DNA from: a candidate division Kazan bacterium RIFCSPLOWO2_01_FULL_48_13 | GTDB taxonomy: Bacteria > Patescibacteriota > Kazan-3B-28 > UBA10110 | Assembly (NCBI GenBank): GCA_001771275.1 | Contig: METE01000002.1 | Span: 5,924 to 41,944 of the forward strand | Direction of reading: 5' to 3' | Length of the DNA: 36,021 bases | Shown: piece by piece, positions 1 to 9,400 of the stretch | Position numbering within the stretch: position 1 is the stretch's first letter | Layout: every line of letters starts with the position of its first letter | Notes under the pieces: generated by a model | What the model saw: the letters and a program-made list of their open reading frames with translations, nothing else | What the model was told of the DNA's origin: nothing | The model's database searches: none | Made by a program: the position numbers and the translations under genes

Positions 1-33
1 CCGGGAGCCACAGTTTAGTTTACGGTAATTATT

Positions 34-1401
34 ATGACAGCTGAGCTGTTTGCTAATATATTCTCGAGCGCTTATTTTCTGGCCTTTGCCTATATTGTGG
101 CTGGGGTTTTTACTATTAGTGGCATGGATGATCTGCTGTTTGACTTGCTCTATTTAAAATGGAGACTGCGCCGATTATTTTATTGGCAGGCTATCCGGGA
201 ATTTACTTCTGAGGCATTGGCCAATCACGCCGAGCATCGCATTGCCATTCTGGTTCCGTGCTGGCGCGAGAGTAATGTAATCGGTCGAATGGTTAAGCGG
301 GCGGCGGACAGCTTGGAATACCAGAACTACATGCTGATCATCGGGGTATATCCCAATGACGCGGCCACTATCCGAGCAGTCGGCCGGCTGGTTAAACAAT
401 ATCCCAAATTGGTGCGAATGGTAGTAAATCCTCAATCGGGGCCAACTACCAAGGCCGATAATCTTAATAGTATGTTGAATGCGCTGCATCGGATCGAAGC
501 CAAAAAAAGATTTCGGATCGTTGTGTTGCACGATAGTGAAGATATTATTCATCCCCACTCCCTGCGCGTCTTTAATTATCTGATCTGTTATCTGGGCAAG
601 GATATGGTGCAGCTGCCAGTACTGCCGTTGGAACAGCCGGCCTGGGATCTGGTCCACTGGACCTATGCCGATGAATTTGCCGAGAATCATCTGCGCCATA
701 TGATCGCTCGCGAGGAGGTGGGGTCGTTTGTGCCATCAGCCGGGGTGGGAACGGCCTATCGGCGGGAGTCGTTAGAGGTATTGCAGCATTATCATCAACG
801 GGTGTTTCATCCCGATTCCTTAACTGAGGATTACTCAAGCGCGATCGAGTTGCATCATCGGGGGCATGGCACTATCTTTGCGATAATCCGGGATCGAGAC
901 GGCCAGGTAGTGGCTACCCGATCGCTGTTTCCCCATACGGTTAAAGCGGCGATTCGCCAAAAGACTCGATGGATCATCGGTATCGCGCTGCAGGGCTGGG
1001 CGCATCATGGCTGGCAGGGTCACTCCTGTGTTAAATACACGCTGTTTCGGGATCGCAAACAAGTGTTGGTGGGATTTGCCAATATTGCTGGGTACATTTT
1101 ATTAATTATTCTGATGGCTCCGAAGATACTGCGTCTGGACGAATCGTTTTCTATACCCGATCCGTTGTGGCATTTGTTTATTATCGCCACCTCAATGTTT
1201 GTGTTGCGATTAGTGATGCGAATGTCGGCGGTCTGGACATTTTATAGCTTCAAGCATTCATTATTGGTGATCGTCCGGTATCTGATAGCCAACTACATTA
1301 ACTTTATGGCTGCCTATCTGGCGGTTTATAAATTCTTTAAACTGTATAATCAGCCGATTCCCTGGGATAAAACTGCCCATGAATTTCCCCGGTCAGCTTA
1401 A
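34..1401 (+). CDS. NfrB-like family 2 membrane glycosyltransferase
   Basis: This 455-residue protein resembles the glycosyltransferase domain of NfrB (phage N4 adsorption protein B), an inner-membrane GT2 enzyme that polymerises a surface polysaccharide. Seen: an N-terminal membrane segment (about residues 8-30) followed by SGMDDLLFDLLYL, a nucleotide-sugar fold starting IAILVPCWRES (70-80), an acidic DSED (167-170) in the usual DxD position, TED (264-266) as the likely catalytic-base region, QKTRW (309-313) matching the QxxRW signature of processive GT2 enzymes, and three to four C-terminal membrane helices (about 343-440). The cytosolic catalytic domain would pass the growing chain through these helices. 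The C-terminal extension found in full NfrB is absent. The start has only a weak ribosome site. The sugar donor and product cannot be read from sequence. Confidence 0.8.
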   Translation: MTAELFANIFSSAYFLAFAYIVAGVFTISGMDDLLFDLLYLKWRLRRLFYWQAIREFTSEALANHAEHRIAILVPCWRESNVIGRMVKRAADSLEYQNYMLIIGVYPNDAATIRAVGRLVKQYPKLVRMVVNPQSGPTTKADNLNSMLNALHRIEAKKRFRIVVLHDSEDIIHPHSLRVFNYLICYLGKDMVQLPVLPLEQPAWDLVHWTYADEFAENHLRHMIAREEVGSFVPSAGVGTAYRRESLEVLQHYHQRVFHPDSLTEDYSSAIELHHRGHGTIFAIIRDRDGQVVATRSLFPHTVKAAIRQKTRWIIGIALQGWAHHGWQGHSCVKYTLFRDRKQVLVGFANIAGYILLIILMAPKILRLDESFSIPDPLWHLFIIATSMFVLRLVMRMSAVWTFYSFKHSLLVIVRYLIANYINFMAAYLAVYKFFKLYNQPIPWDKTAHEFPRSA

Positions 1402-1424
1402 TCCCTCATTCTAAGGCCCAACCA

Positions 1425-2081
1425 ATGGACGACTACATCAAGCGCACCATCCAGGCCTACGATGCCCACCCCGAGAAATACGAGGAGGCGACTGCCGATA
1501 TGACACCGCTCCAGGCATTAGAAAAATTCATCGAGCAGGTGCCAACCAGAGATTTTCCCATACTCGATGTGGGTTGCGCTTTCGGGCGGGATACTATTCT
1601 ATTTGCTGGGCGCGGCTATCAAGTCATTGGCATAGATATCTCGGATGTCTTGTTAAAAAGAGCCCGCGAACTGCACCCGGAGTTGGTGTTTAAGAATATG
1701 GATGTAAGAAATCTGGATTTCGATAATAACAGCATCGCGGGCATTTGGTGCAATGCCACCTTGTTGCATTTAACAGACGAAGATATAACCAAATCGCTTA
1801 AAGAATTTAGACGAGTATTGATCCCTGATGGGATTATATTTATCTCATTCAAAGAAGGAGTAGGAGAGGAGGAAGTAGTTGATAAATTTAGCAGCGATAG
1901 TGCGCGATACTATAACTATCAAACAATAAATACGGTGAGAATGATAATTGAAAAGGGTGGTTTGATTGTCGCGGAAATCTACACCGTTAACGAACGACAG
2001 ATCTGGGGCGATGATAAACGAGATTTAGAGTGGGTGCATTGTTTTGCCAAGAAGCCACCGCTCTCAGCATTGGATGAGTAA
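1425..2081 (+). CDS. class I SAM-dependent methyltransferase
   Basis: The 218-residue product has a Rossmann-type methyltransferase core. Motif I is ILDVGCAFGRD (residues 46-56), followed by the acidic ribose-binding residue in GIDIS (D71). Motif II/III-like strands follow (KNMDVRNLDF, then GIWCNATLLHL), and the sheet continues with the FRRVLIPDGIIFISF region typical of Methyltransf_11/25 proteins. The family transfers a methyl group from SAM to a small molecule, lipid or protein; the substrate here is unknown. It starts 23 nt after the glycosyltransferase stop, so the two may be co-transcribed and the enzyme may modify the same glycan or lipid (inference). A hairpin follows the stop at once. 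Confidence 0.82.
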   Translation: MDDYIKRTIQAYDAHPEKYEEATADMTPLQALEKFIEQVPTRDFPILDVGCAFGRDTILFAGRGYQVIGIDISDVLLKRARELHPELVFKNMDVRNLDFDNNSIAGIWCNATLLHLTDEDITKSLKEFRRVLIPDGIIFISFKEGVGEEEVVDKFSSDSARYYNYQTINTVRMIIEKGGLIVAEIYTVNERQIWGDDKRDLEWVHCFAKKPPLSALDE

Positions 2082-2086
2082 ATAAA

Positions 2087-2112
2087 AACGCTCCGATTAA
2101 TATCGGAGCGTT
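2087..2112. terminator. hairpin between convergent genes
   Basis: Arms AACGCTCCGAT (2087-2097) and ATCGGAGCGTT (2102-2112) are perfectly complementary, with A-rich sequence before and a TTGTTGG tract after. It lies between the methyltransferase stop (+) and the peptidase stop (-), so it can end transcription from both sides. Its core is shared with the hairpin at 4920-4941. Confidence 0.75.
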
Positions 2113-2138
2113 GTTGGTGAGTTTCGTTGCCGCATTGG

Positions 2139-3911
2139 CTATGCAGGGGCGGTTTTGGTGGCTTCGCGTTGGCACCAGTCGATCAAAGGCTGCAGTTGCC
2201 GCAGGCGAGGTTCGTAACCGTAGTACTCGCAAGCAACCTGATTGACTGCTTTTGGGTCCAGGCAGGCGTAAGCCTCGGTAACGGTGGTGCAGAACAGGCT
2301 TAGCTCTTCCTTCCAGGCGCGGGCGGTGGCGGCGTCCCAGTTGATATGAATTCCGTCTTCTCCCAGCGAGAGGATGCCAGCATCTATCAGGGTGACAGCC
2401 GCGACCTTGTTCTCGCGAATATATGGTCCGGCGGTTAGGTCGCTCATCTTGTGCTTTTGGAAGAAGCGGATGCAGCGGGCCACGGTGGCGGCGATGCGAG
2501 CCTGGCGAGAGCGAACACTGCTGTCCATCCGATCCAGGCATAGGTATCCGACCAAGCTGGCTTTGGCCTCCTCAAGTTCGGTTGACATCTCTTTGAGTGA
2601 TGCGTCGATTTTAGTCGTTCGGCCCAGTGGGTGGGCGCATTCATGGCTGTAAACATGCAGACGCAGTTCGCGAGTGGTCAGCAACTTTTGCGCCGCGGTA
2701 GCCGTTTCCGGGTCGCAGAATTTCCCCAACAGCTCATGCAGGACACGAAGCGACTCCCGCTCGCCCGTGGCACCAACGAAGATACGCGCGCCGGTGTCCT
2801 GGACTGCTTGTCGGTTGGGAGCCGATTGGCCGGCCAGTCGGAAGTTGAGATCGAACCCGGCTTTGATCGCCGTGACGAAGACCCCCATATCGGTATGGGA
2901 GAGCCGTTGCTTGATGCGTTCGACCATCTGGGTTGACAGGCCTAAATCGTGACCGACTTCGACGGTGCAGAGCTTAACTGAGTGGAGGGTGCCCAGATCT
3001 TCTCTGGTTCTAAACTCTAACCGAAATTCCGGTTGAACCGCTTGAGGCGCGCCATAGGTTTCGATCCCGTGAACCGGTAGCACCAGCAGATCGGAGCCGA
3101 AGTCAATCCAGGCCCGGTCTACCTCCATCCACCGCTCCTCTAACTGATCAACCTCGCGGCAATCATAGGCGGCGATCAGACGGTTGAAGTAGTAGAGTAG
3201 CCCCCTTTCACTGCCGGGCAGATTGTTCATAATGCTCGACACGGCCCGATAGATTTCCCCGATCTCATCGGGGAAGGCGACTGCCCACGGCCGTCGATTG
3301 GTTAGCTCGTAGTGCCCGTCGTCTTTTTTCTCGATGTCGTAAACGGTGTAATCGTACTCCGGAAGCTGTCGGGTCGCATCGGCATTAAACTGCCGGCGTT
3401 CGTCTTCGCTGAGCAGCTGATACGGCGCTACCACGCGCCGGAATACACCCAAGAACAGCTGGTCCACCGCATCTGCCAGTTGAGGACTGAATCTGAGTAG
3501 CGCCTGTTCTCTGGCATCCAGCTTCAGCCGACCGGCTCTCACTTCGGAATCGATCGCTTCGATCAGCTTCTGGCGTTCGAATTTAAAAACCGGCCGTATC
3601 AACTGATTCATCCAACCGTGGTTGATAAAGGGATCGCTCTTGTCGATTCCCTTTACTCCAACCATTCGAGCGACATGACTAACCAGCTCGTCTACTGGGT
3701 CGTTGGGGCAACAGGTGCCCGGACCCTTGGGCAGGCCGGTTAGATAATCGCGAACGAGGGGAGAGGTCTCGAGGTGAGCAGCCACTGCCTCGACTACCGC
3801 CTTTCCAATTTCGGGCAATAACATCCCAGTTACATCCGGTGGTTGGAATTTAGCGCTAATAGCGGATAGCCAACCTGGTGCGGTGATTTTAAAGCCATCG
3901 TCCATGCACAT
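2139..3911 (-). CDS. M49-like (dipeptidyl peptidase III family) zinc metallopeptidase
   Basis: The 590-residue product carries HECAH at residues 423-427 (an HExxH zinc site), followed by PLG and, about 20 residues on, ELEEAKASLVG with E447/E448. The arrangement HExxH-x-LG ... EEAKAD-hh-G is that of bacterial dipeptidyl-peptidase III-like proteins of peptidase family M49, where the downstream Glu is the third zinc ligand. M49 enzymes normally have a six-residue HExxxH; here the spacing is HExxH, as in bacterial relatives with HExxHxLG. No signal peptide is seen, so it is probably cytoplasmic and may trim peptides. Start: three in-frame ATGs (3914, 3911, 3905) follow AGGAGG at 3918-3923; 3911 has the best spacing (6 nt). 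The reading frame stays open upstream to 4007, across the promoter. The N-terminal 400 residues were not recognised on their own. Confidence 0.65.
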   Translation of the reverse strand: MCMDDGFKITAPGWLSAISAKFQPPDVTGMLLPEIGKAVVEAVAAHLETSPLVRDYLTGLPKGPGTCCPNDPVDELVSHVARMVGVKGIDKSDPFINHGWMNQLIRPVFKFERQKLIEAIDSEVRAGRLKLDAREQALLRFSPQLADAVDQLFLGVFRRVVAPYQLLSEDERRQFNADATRQLPEYDYTVYDIEKKDDGHYELTNRRPWAVAFPDEIGEIYRAVSSIMNNLPGSERGLLYYFNRLIAAYDCREVDQLEERWMEVDRAWIDFGSDLLVLPVHGIETYGAPQAVQPEFRLEFRTREDLGTLHSVKLCTVEVGHDLGLSTQMVERIKQRLSHTDMGVFVTAIKAGFDLNFRLAGQSAPNRQAVQDTGARIFVGATGERESLRVLHELLGKFCDPETATAAQKLLTTRELRLHVYSHECAHPLGRTTKIDASLKEMSTELEEAKASLVGYLCLDRMDSSVRSRQARIAATVARCIRFFQKHKMSDLTAGPYIRENKVAAVTLIDAGILSLGEDGIHINWDAATARAWKEELSLFCTTVTEAYACLDPKAVNQVACEYYGYEPRLRQLQPLIDWCQREATKTAPA

Positions 3912-3978
3912 CATCTTCCTCCTAAAACAGTACTTGATCTCAAAGGGCCAGCCATTGCACTGCCCCCAAGTCGGCTTT

Positions 3979-4007
3979 ACTATGTCAATTTTAGCGGTTG
4001 TAGTCAA
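3979..4007 (-). promoter_or_regulatory. promoter of the M49-like peptidase gene
   Basis: On the minus strand TTGACT (4002-4007) is separated by 17 nt from CATAGT (3979-3984). Transcription would start near 3972 and give a leader of about 60 nt with AGGAGG before the ATG at 3911. Confidence 0.5.
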
Positions 4008-4041
4008 TGGAAGTTGATTTTGGTTAGTTATGGGGTGACGA

Positions 4042-4071
4042 TTGACTGAGAGGCGGTTTTTTGGGTTAAAT
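4042..4071 (+). promoter_or_regulatory. promoter of the histidine phosphatase gene
   Basis: TTGACT (4042-4047), an 18-nt spacer and TTAAAT (4066-4071). The predicted start is near 4078, about 60 nt before the ATG at 4140. It is divergent from, and about 35 nt away from, the peptidase promoter, so shared control is possible. Confidence 0.45.
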
Positions 4072-4139
4072 TAGATTGCGGAAGATGCATCCGTCAATCT
4101 TTGGATTGCTTGAAAAAACATTCTTGGGAGGTTGCCACT

Positions 4140-4889
4140 ATGGAAACGACAACATTATCATTGGTACCGGAATCATTACGGCACTTGTTACCACCGGTAG
4201 GGAAGTTGTTGGAAACAGTGCCGTCGCCGCAGATGGTATATATAGTTCGCCATGCGACACCTCATGACTACACCACTGGCTCGCGTTTGCAGAAGGTGTA
4301 TGGGACTCACGCCCGGCAGGTATGGCTGAGCAGCGAGGGTATCGATGAGGCTAACTGTGGCCGGGATTATATCTGCCGAGAGGTCGGTCGGGTTAGGGCG
4401 GTGATTCACTCACCGCTGCCCCGCGCGAAACAGACGGCTGATATTCTGATGGGCTACTACATTGTTAATCCACCGTCATTCATTTCGGATGTTCGGTTGG
4501 AAGACATTCGATTGGGGCCCTGGCTGGATATTCCCCGACAGGACTGGAGCAAATACCGGTCACTTTACTGGGAGGAGCAGCTTAAATCGCACGGTCGTGA
4601 TGGAGAGCCGGAGAATCCTTGTCAGACTCAACAGCGGGTGGTTGAGAGCTTCTTTGAACATATTCAAAAGGATTCGAATGGGCTGCCCCTTCTCTTCGTT
4701 TTTCACGGGGATCCGATCTGCTTTCTGTTTCAATACCTGCTAAGCCACGATCTGATGCATTTAGTAGACTATCGGGTGATGTCCGACGGTGAGTCGCAGT
4801 TGGTTGGCAAATGTACCATTTGGCAGGTGCGGCTATCTTTGGATCGACCGGTGGAGATTAAGCTGATGTTCAACCCACAGTCGGTGTGA
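4140..4889 (+). CDS. histidine phosphatase superfamily protein (phosphoglycerate mutase-like)
   Basis: The 249-residue product begins its catalytic domain with MVYIVRHATP: the RHxxP-type motif holds the phospho-accepting His (R37-H38). IHSPLPRAKQTADIL further on is the typical SxxxRAxQTA segment, and LFVFHGDP supplies the second catalytic His. These enzymes remove phosphate from sugars, nucleotides or proteins through a phosphohistidine; the substrate cannot be told. The first 31 residues are an extra N-terminal extension. The ATG at 4140 is chosen because GGGAGG lies 8 nt upstream (4126-4131); a TTG at 4101 in the same frame has no ribosome site. The gene is divergent from the M49-like peptidase and closed by a strong terminator, so it is probably monocistronic. 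Confidence 0.85.
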   Translation: METTTLSLVPESLRHLLPPVGKLLETVPSPQMVYIVRHATPHDYTTGSRLQKVYGTHARQVWLSSEGIDEANCGRDYICREVGRVRAVIHSPLPRAKQTADILMGYYIVNPPSFISDVRLEDIRLGPWLDIPRQDWSKYRSLYWEEQLKSHGRDGEPENPCQTQQRVVESFFEHIQKDSNGLPLLFVFHGDPICFLFQYLLSHDLMHLVDYRVMSDGESQLVGKCTIWQVRLSLDRPVEIKLMFNPQSV

Positions 4890-4919
4890 TCCTCAGCGCA
4901 GGCTTAAAAGTTAGCATTG

Positions 4920-4950
4920 GCGCTCCGATTAATCGGAGCGCTTTTATTAT
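4920..4950 (+). terminator. intrinsic terminator
   Basis: A perfect 22-bp palindrome (4920-4941, centre CCGATTAATCGG) is followed by TTTTATTATT. It ends the histidine phosphatase unit. The stem repeats the CGCTCCGAT/ATCGGAGCG arms of the 2087-2112 hairpin. Confidence 0.85.
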
Positions 4951-4977
4951 TCGGTTTATGCTACGCTGAAGGGTGCT

Positions 4978-6135
4978 ATGGAACCACTGGCATCTCAAAT
5001 CAGGCCATTAACTCTCTCCGAATTTGTCGGACAGACCCATCTGGTAGGCGAGGGGAAACCCTTAAGAATTGCCGTAGAGAATAAACATCTCTTCTCATTT
5101 ATCCTCTGGGGGCCACCGGGAGTAGGTAAAACCACGCTGGCCAAGATCTACGCGCGGGCTTTGGATGCCGAACTAACTGAACTGTCGGCGGTATCGGCTG
5201 GTAAAGAAAATATAAGGAAGATCGTTGATAAAGATTCTGGACAAGCCAGAATGACGATCAAGCCAAAGGTATTGTTTTTGGATGAGATTCATCGGTTTAA
5301 TAAAGCTCAACAGGATTTTTTGTTGCCGTATGTCGAGCGGGGAGAGCTGACGCTGATCGGGGCGACCACCGAGAACCCCAGTTTCGAAGTGATCCCGGCG
5401 CTACTCTCGCGCTGTCGGGTTTTTACTTTGAACGAACTTTCTCATAATGAGATGTTGCAGATTATTGTTCGCTCCAAAATGAAATTAGATGACGAAGCGC
5501 GAAATTGGTTAATTAATATGGCCAACGGCGATGCTCGGCAAGCGATTACGATGTTAGAAAATACGCAGAAGTTTTATGGTGAGGTAACGGTCGAGAGCTT
5601 AACTGACACGCTCCAAAATAAGTTTTTGCGGTTCGATAAACAAGGTGATGAACATTTTAATACCATTAGCGCGTTTATAAAAAGTCTGCGGGCCAGCCAA
5701 CCCGATGCGGCTTTGTATTATTTGGCAAGGATGGTGGAAGCGGGGGAAGACCCTAAATTTATCGCTCGGAGAATGGTAATTTTTGCTTCAGAGGATATTG
5801 GTATCGCTCAGCCAACTGCGTTAGTGGTAGCCAACGATGTTTTTAGGGCGGTCGAAACCATAGGGTTACCAGAGTGCGCGATTAATTTAGCGCACGGAGT
5901 AGTGTATTTAGCTAAATGTCCCAAAGACAGGCGTTCGTATGATGCGTATTTTTCAGCAGTCGAAGATGTAAAACAATATGGTAATCTGCCGATTCCGCTT
6001 AAAGTACGCAATGCGCCAACTAAATTAATGAAAAGCTTAGGTTACGGAGCTAATTACGAAAAATACGATAAAGAAAGCTATCTGCCAGAGCAGATCAAAG
6101 ATAAGCGCTACTTTCAGCCGGTAAAACCGGAATAA
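4978..6135 (+). CDS. rarA: replication-associated recombination AAA+ ATPase RarA (MgsA)
   Basis: At 385 residues this is a compact RarA. Walker A is GPPGVGKTT (45-53) and Walker B is [10 protein letters not shown] (99-108), with the RarA-typical [13 protein letters not shown] and [11 protein letters not shown] stretches and an arginine-finger context in ALLSRCRVF. The C-terminal half holds the tetramerisation region common to RarA/Mgs1/WRNIP1 ([12 protein letters not shown], then [14 protein letters not shown]). The protein acts at stalled replication forks, using ATP to remodel DNA ends with SSB. A weak AAGGG lies 4 nt before the ATG. A TATGCT -10-like box (4957-4962) sits just upstream, after the previous terminator. 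Confidence 0.95.
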   Translation: MEPLASQIRPLTLSEFVGQTHLVGEGKPLRIAVENKHLFSFILWGPPGVGKTTLAKIYARALDAELTELSAVSAGKENIRKIVDKDSGQARMTIKPKVLFLDEIHRFNKAQQDFLLPYVERGELTLIGATTENPSFEVIPALLSRCRVFTLNELSHNEMLQIIVRSKMKLDDEARNWLINMANGDARQAITMLENTQKFYGEVTVESLTDTLQNKFLRFDKQGDEHFNTISAFIKSLRASQPDAALYYLARMVEAGEDPKFIARRMVIFASEDIGIAQPTALVVANDVFRAVETIGLPECAINLAHGVVYLAKCPKDRRSYDAYFSAVEDVKQYGNLPIPLKVRNAPTKLMKSLGYGANYEKYDKESYLPEQIKDKRYFQPVKPE

Positions 6136-6220
6136 ATCTGTGGGGGTTAGCCTTTGTTGGGACCGATATCCATTCATTGACACAGGGCCGGGTTGGAGTA
6201 AGATAGAAGCGGAGGTAAAC

Positions 6221-6283
6221 ATGCTTGGTTGTGTCATACAATCAGCGGGGAGCCCCAGAAACAAGACGAAGAGACGCGCCTAA
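6221..6283 (+). CDS. possible 20-residue leader peptide ORF
   Basis: ATG at 6221 follows GGAGG (6211-6215) at an ideal 5-nt spacing and reads MLGCVIQSAGSPRNKTKRRA before TAA at 6281-6283. The stop codon occupies the loop of the terminator at 6274-6299, so a ribosome finishing the ORF would cover the terminator stem. That is the arrangement expected of translation-coupled attenuation, here acting on the lipoprotein gene downstream. The peptide itself was not recognised, and a chance ORF cannot be excluded. Confidence 0.4.
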   Translation: MLGCVIQSAGSPRNKTKRRA

Positions 6284-6299
6284 CTGGGCGTGTTTTTTT
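6274..6299 (+). terminator. intrinsic terminator overlapping the leader ORF
   Basis: ACGCGCC (6274-6280) pairs with GGCGTGT (6287-6293), with one G-U pair and loop TAACTG, followed by a run of T to 6299. It may end rarA transcription or act as an attenuator before the lipoprotein gene. Confidence 0.65.
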
Positions 6300-6463
6300 G
6301 TGTTCGTTGACAAATTTAATCTGCGCGTCGACGAAGGTAGAGGGCAGGTCTGAGGAGGTATCAAGGAAGCGTGGACTAAGTAATAGTATTGTTGTGAGCT
6401 GACCACCACTGGTGAGTCAGCCAACCGTCTCGTGAAGCAAACCGAAGAAGGAGGTTGATACAC

Positions 6464-9400
6464 GTGATTCGTGTGAATTTGATCTTGATGCTGGTCGTCA
6501 TTTTGTTGACGATCGGTTTATTGGCTTGCGGAGGGGGCGGTAGCAGCTCTACCCTACCTCCCGCAAATGACAACAGTGGCGGCACTTACAATCCGCCACC
6601 CGATAACCCTAACCCGCCGAACGATCCGACTCCGCCACCCGCAGTAGAAGAACCACCAGTGTTGACGGTGCGAGTGATCAACAATGTGTCCGCTCCCGTG
6701 GTGATGGCTGATGTAAAAGCGAGTCACGGCGGGCTGATGTGGTCTGAGCAAACCAACGGTGATGGCAGGGCGCGAATGGTGCTGGACGGGCTCGATAAGA
6801 CTGACGCCAATAATGTCGTTGTGGAAGTACGCAAAGACGGTTATCAGTCCACTTCACAGCCTATTGCGCTGTCTCCGCAGGATGATCAGACTTTTGCTGA
6901 GATGCAGATCGTCCCGGTAGGAGATGAGTTATCTTCCACTCTCCACCTACAGTTATGGAACAACGCCACCGGTGTGGTAGTAGTTAGCGACATATCCGGA
7001 AACCGGGTGACAAAGGTTCTCTCTCCCACCGGATTCACCAGTGTGGAGTTTACTCCATTAGTTTGCAGCGAGATCAAGATGGAGGTTCGAGTGGATGGCT
7101 ATGAAGCTTATGTTGAGCGAATAGCCTACACGGTTATCAGTAACATGAGCTATGTATTGCGCCTTGAGCCCTCCGACTTGTTTCATCTGGCCGATCCCGT
7201 GTGTCCGGCATTGAGTTGTGACTACCTGTACAGCAGCGCCACAACTTGGTTACCAACACTGGGTGAGAATGGGGCGCGCTTACAATTGAATATGCCGTCC
7301 GATTTCCAGGCAGGAGTAATTGCTGATGGTGATTCGATGCTGCTCTGTCTTTCTTACTCTGGGAATACGGCTCTCATTCCGTTAGAAGCCGCGGGAACCC
7401 ATGCACCCAGCTCGGTTGGAGAAATTGCCTTCCTGGCTAAACTCGGTGCCGTGGATTTTGCTGCCACTATTGGTGATGGTGCCAAAGAGCTGCTTTCTTC
7501 GGGCGACCCTCAGTTGGCCGCAGCGATAGCCGGCACAGGTGGAAGTGTTATAGCCTCCATAATCATGAATGGTGGTTATGGACCGGTCGCGGCATTTCCC
7601 GGGACATTCACCTATCAACAGGCGATCAACAAAGTTCAGGAGGCTTTTTGGCAAAAAGCGGAGCGGATGATTTTGATGGTAGCCGCAGGTGCCATGACAG
7701 GAGCTAAATATGGTCCACCCTCAGCAATCTTCGGGGCGCGGGTGGGTCTGGTGGCTGCTGGGCTGACAGGCAATAGCGTAGGATTCAGCGACGCGTTCTC
7801 CACATTTGATCAGCTGGTGCGAGACACTATCGGGGTTGATTGGCCCGCTGACCAGCGGTTTGTGGTGATAAAGAATCCCCTTGTTAGTCTTTCGGTTGTG
7901 GTGGCAGGATCGCTGCAGCCCTGGCCAATGGGAACGATGTGGGCGATTGTCCCCGTTGAGCCCATTTCACTTCATCTGTATGCAGGTGATTTGAGCCAAA
8001 CTTCGGTTGCAGCGGGAGATACTCAGACTTTCTACTGGCATTTGGGATTTGGCGACGCGATAAGTGAGATAGTCGGTTGGAGAGCGGATTCGTTAACGGT
8101 ATGGACCGATGATCCGACCGTTGCATCTGTAACGAGCAAGAGCAATGGATACGGAATCCAGATAGAGGCACATCAAGTCGGCACAACAACTCTCCGTGCC
8201 TTGTATCAATCGCCCCCGCCGTTTAACGATCGACCGCCTTTGCCAGTGGCGCTTCATCCAATCAATGTGACCACCGGGTCAGGTTCTACGGGGTGGATTG
8301 TCTGTGGGTTCAACAACTGGGACGACGATCGGCTGACGGTACTGTGGAGCATCGACTCTGCCAGTTACGATCGAGCAGTCGATGTCTACAGTATGAGCGG
8401 CAAAGAGACTAACGCCGTCGCAGTATCACCCGGCCCACACACCGTGTATGTGAAATGGTTTGATGCTGACACTGGTCAGTATTACACCAAGCAGCAAACC
8501 AATACGGTGATGGCAGATCAAACAACGACATATGTGTTCGATCTCGATGAGCACTTGTCGGCCACTGTTTACTACACGCTGTCGGTGGATACTCAGCCAG
8601 TGAATGGCGATATCTACGCCAATGGCTGGTTGTTGGGCAACGGCTACGCCGAGAGCGATTACCCAGCCGGTACTTCCATTAACCTATCGTTTGGTGAGGT
8701 GGCCAGTTACTCCACTCCGGTCGATCAGAACTTTACTCTCAACGGCAATGCTAACAAGGTCGGAATCTATAGTCCGATTGGTCCGAATCAATGTCGTCTG
8801 ATTATCGATACCGAGCCAATCGCCGGCGAAATTTACATCAACGGCGATTTGGTGGGTGAGGGCCACTACGAGTCCGATTACGATTCGGGGTCCTTCATCC
8901 ACTTGCACTACGGTGATGTGTGGAACTACATCTCGCCTTCCAACGAAGATTTTACCATCACTGCAGATACAAATCGGCTGGCTACTTATACCTATGTTTC
9001 GCCGCCGATCGATAAACGGGACTTGACCGTTTATTGCGAACCTGGTGGAATTGGAGCTCCCATCACTGTCGATTGGAGTGGCGGTCATGCCGATGGTATC
9101 GACTCTCTCGAAGTCAAAGATTTAGATGATGGCACGCAGGTAACCATTGCCTTTGGCCCGGTAGCGGACTACATTGCGCCCGATCCGATCGTGTTTGACA
9201 TCCACAGCGACATAACGAAGGTCGGCACATACGAGTACGACCCCGAACCCATACCAGCAACAGTTATCGTGAAGACGCACAACATCGGCGTTGATGTGTG
9301 GCTGAACGGTGAGAATCAGGGTAGCGGCCAACATAATGGTAGCAACTGTCATGGGATGTGGACGGTGACGAAGACTTTTAATGTCGGAGACACCGTGCTG

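Larger units (their letters stand above)
6136..6463 (+). other. rarA-lipoprotein intergenic leader
   Basis: This 328-nt gap holds a TTGACA (6177-6182) with TAAGAT 16 nt later (6199-6204), a 20-codon ORF with its own ribosome site, a terminator, and a second perfect TTGACA at 6307-6312 with no convincing -10 at 16-18 nt. A hairpin with arms GCTGAC and GTCAGC lies at about 6397-6422, and AGGAGG precedes the lipoprotein GTG. No tRNA or conserved RNA was recognised. Confidence 0.5.

Noticed and set aside
1-33. Tail of an upstream gene at the window edge
   Set aside because: Only 33 nt are present; no frame or motif can be judged.
3912-4007. Longer N-terminus of the M49-like peptidase
   Set aside because: The frame is open but crosses the predicted promoter, and AGGAGG at 3918-3923 marks a start at 3911.
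4887-4889. Alternative genetic code (TGA read as Gly, as in some Patescibacteria)
   Set aside because: TGA ends this gene and nusB at the expected family lengths, and no in-frame TGA occurs inside the conserved genes.
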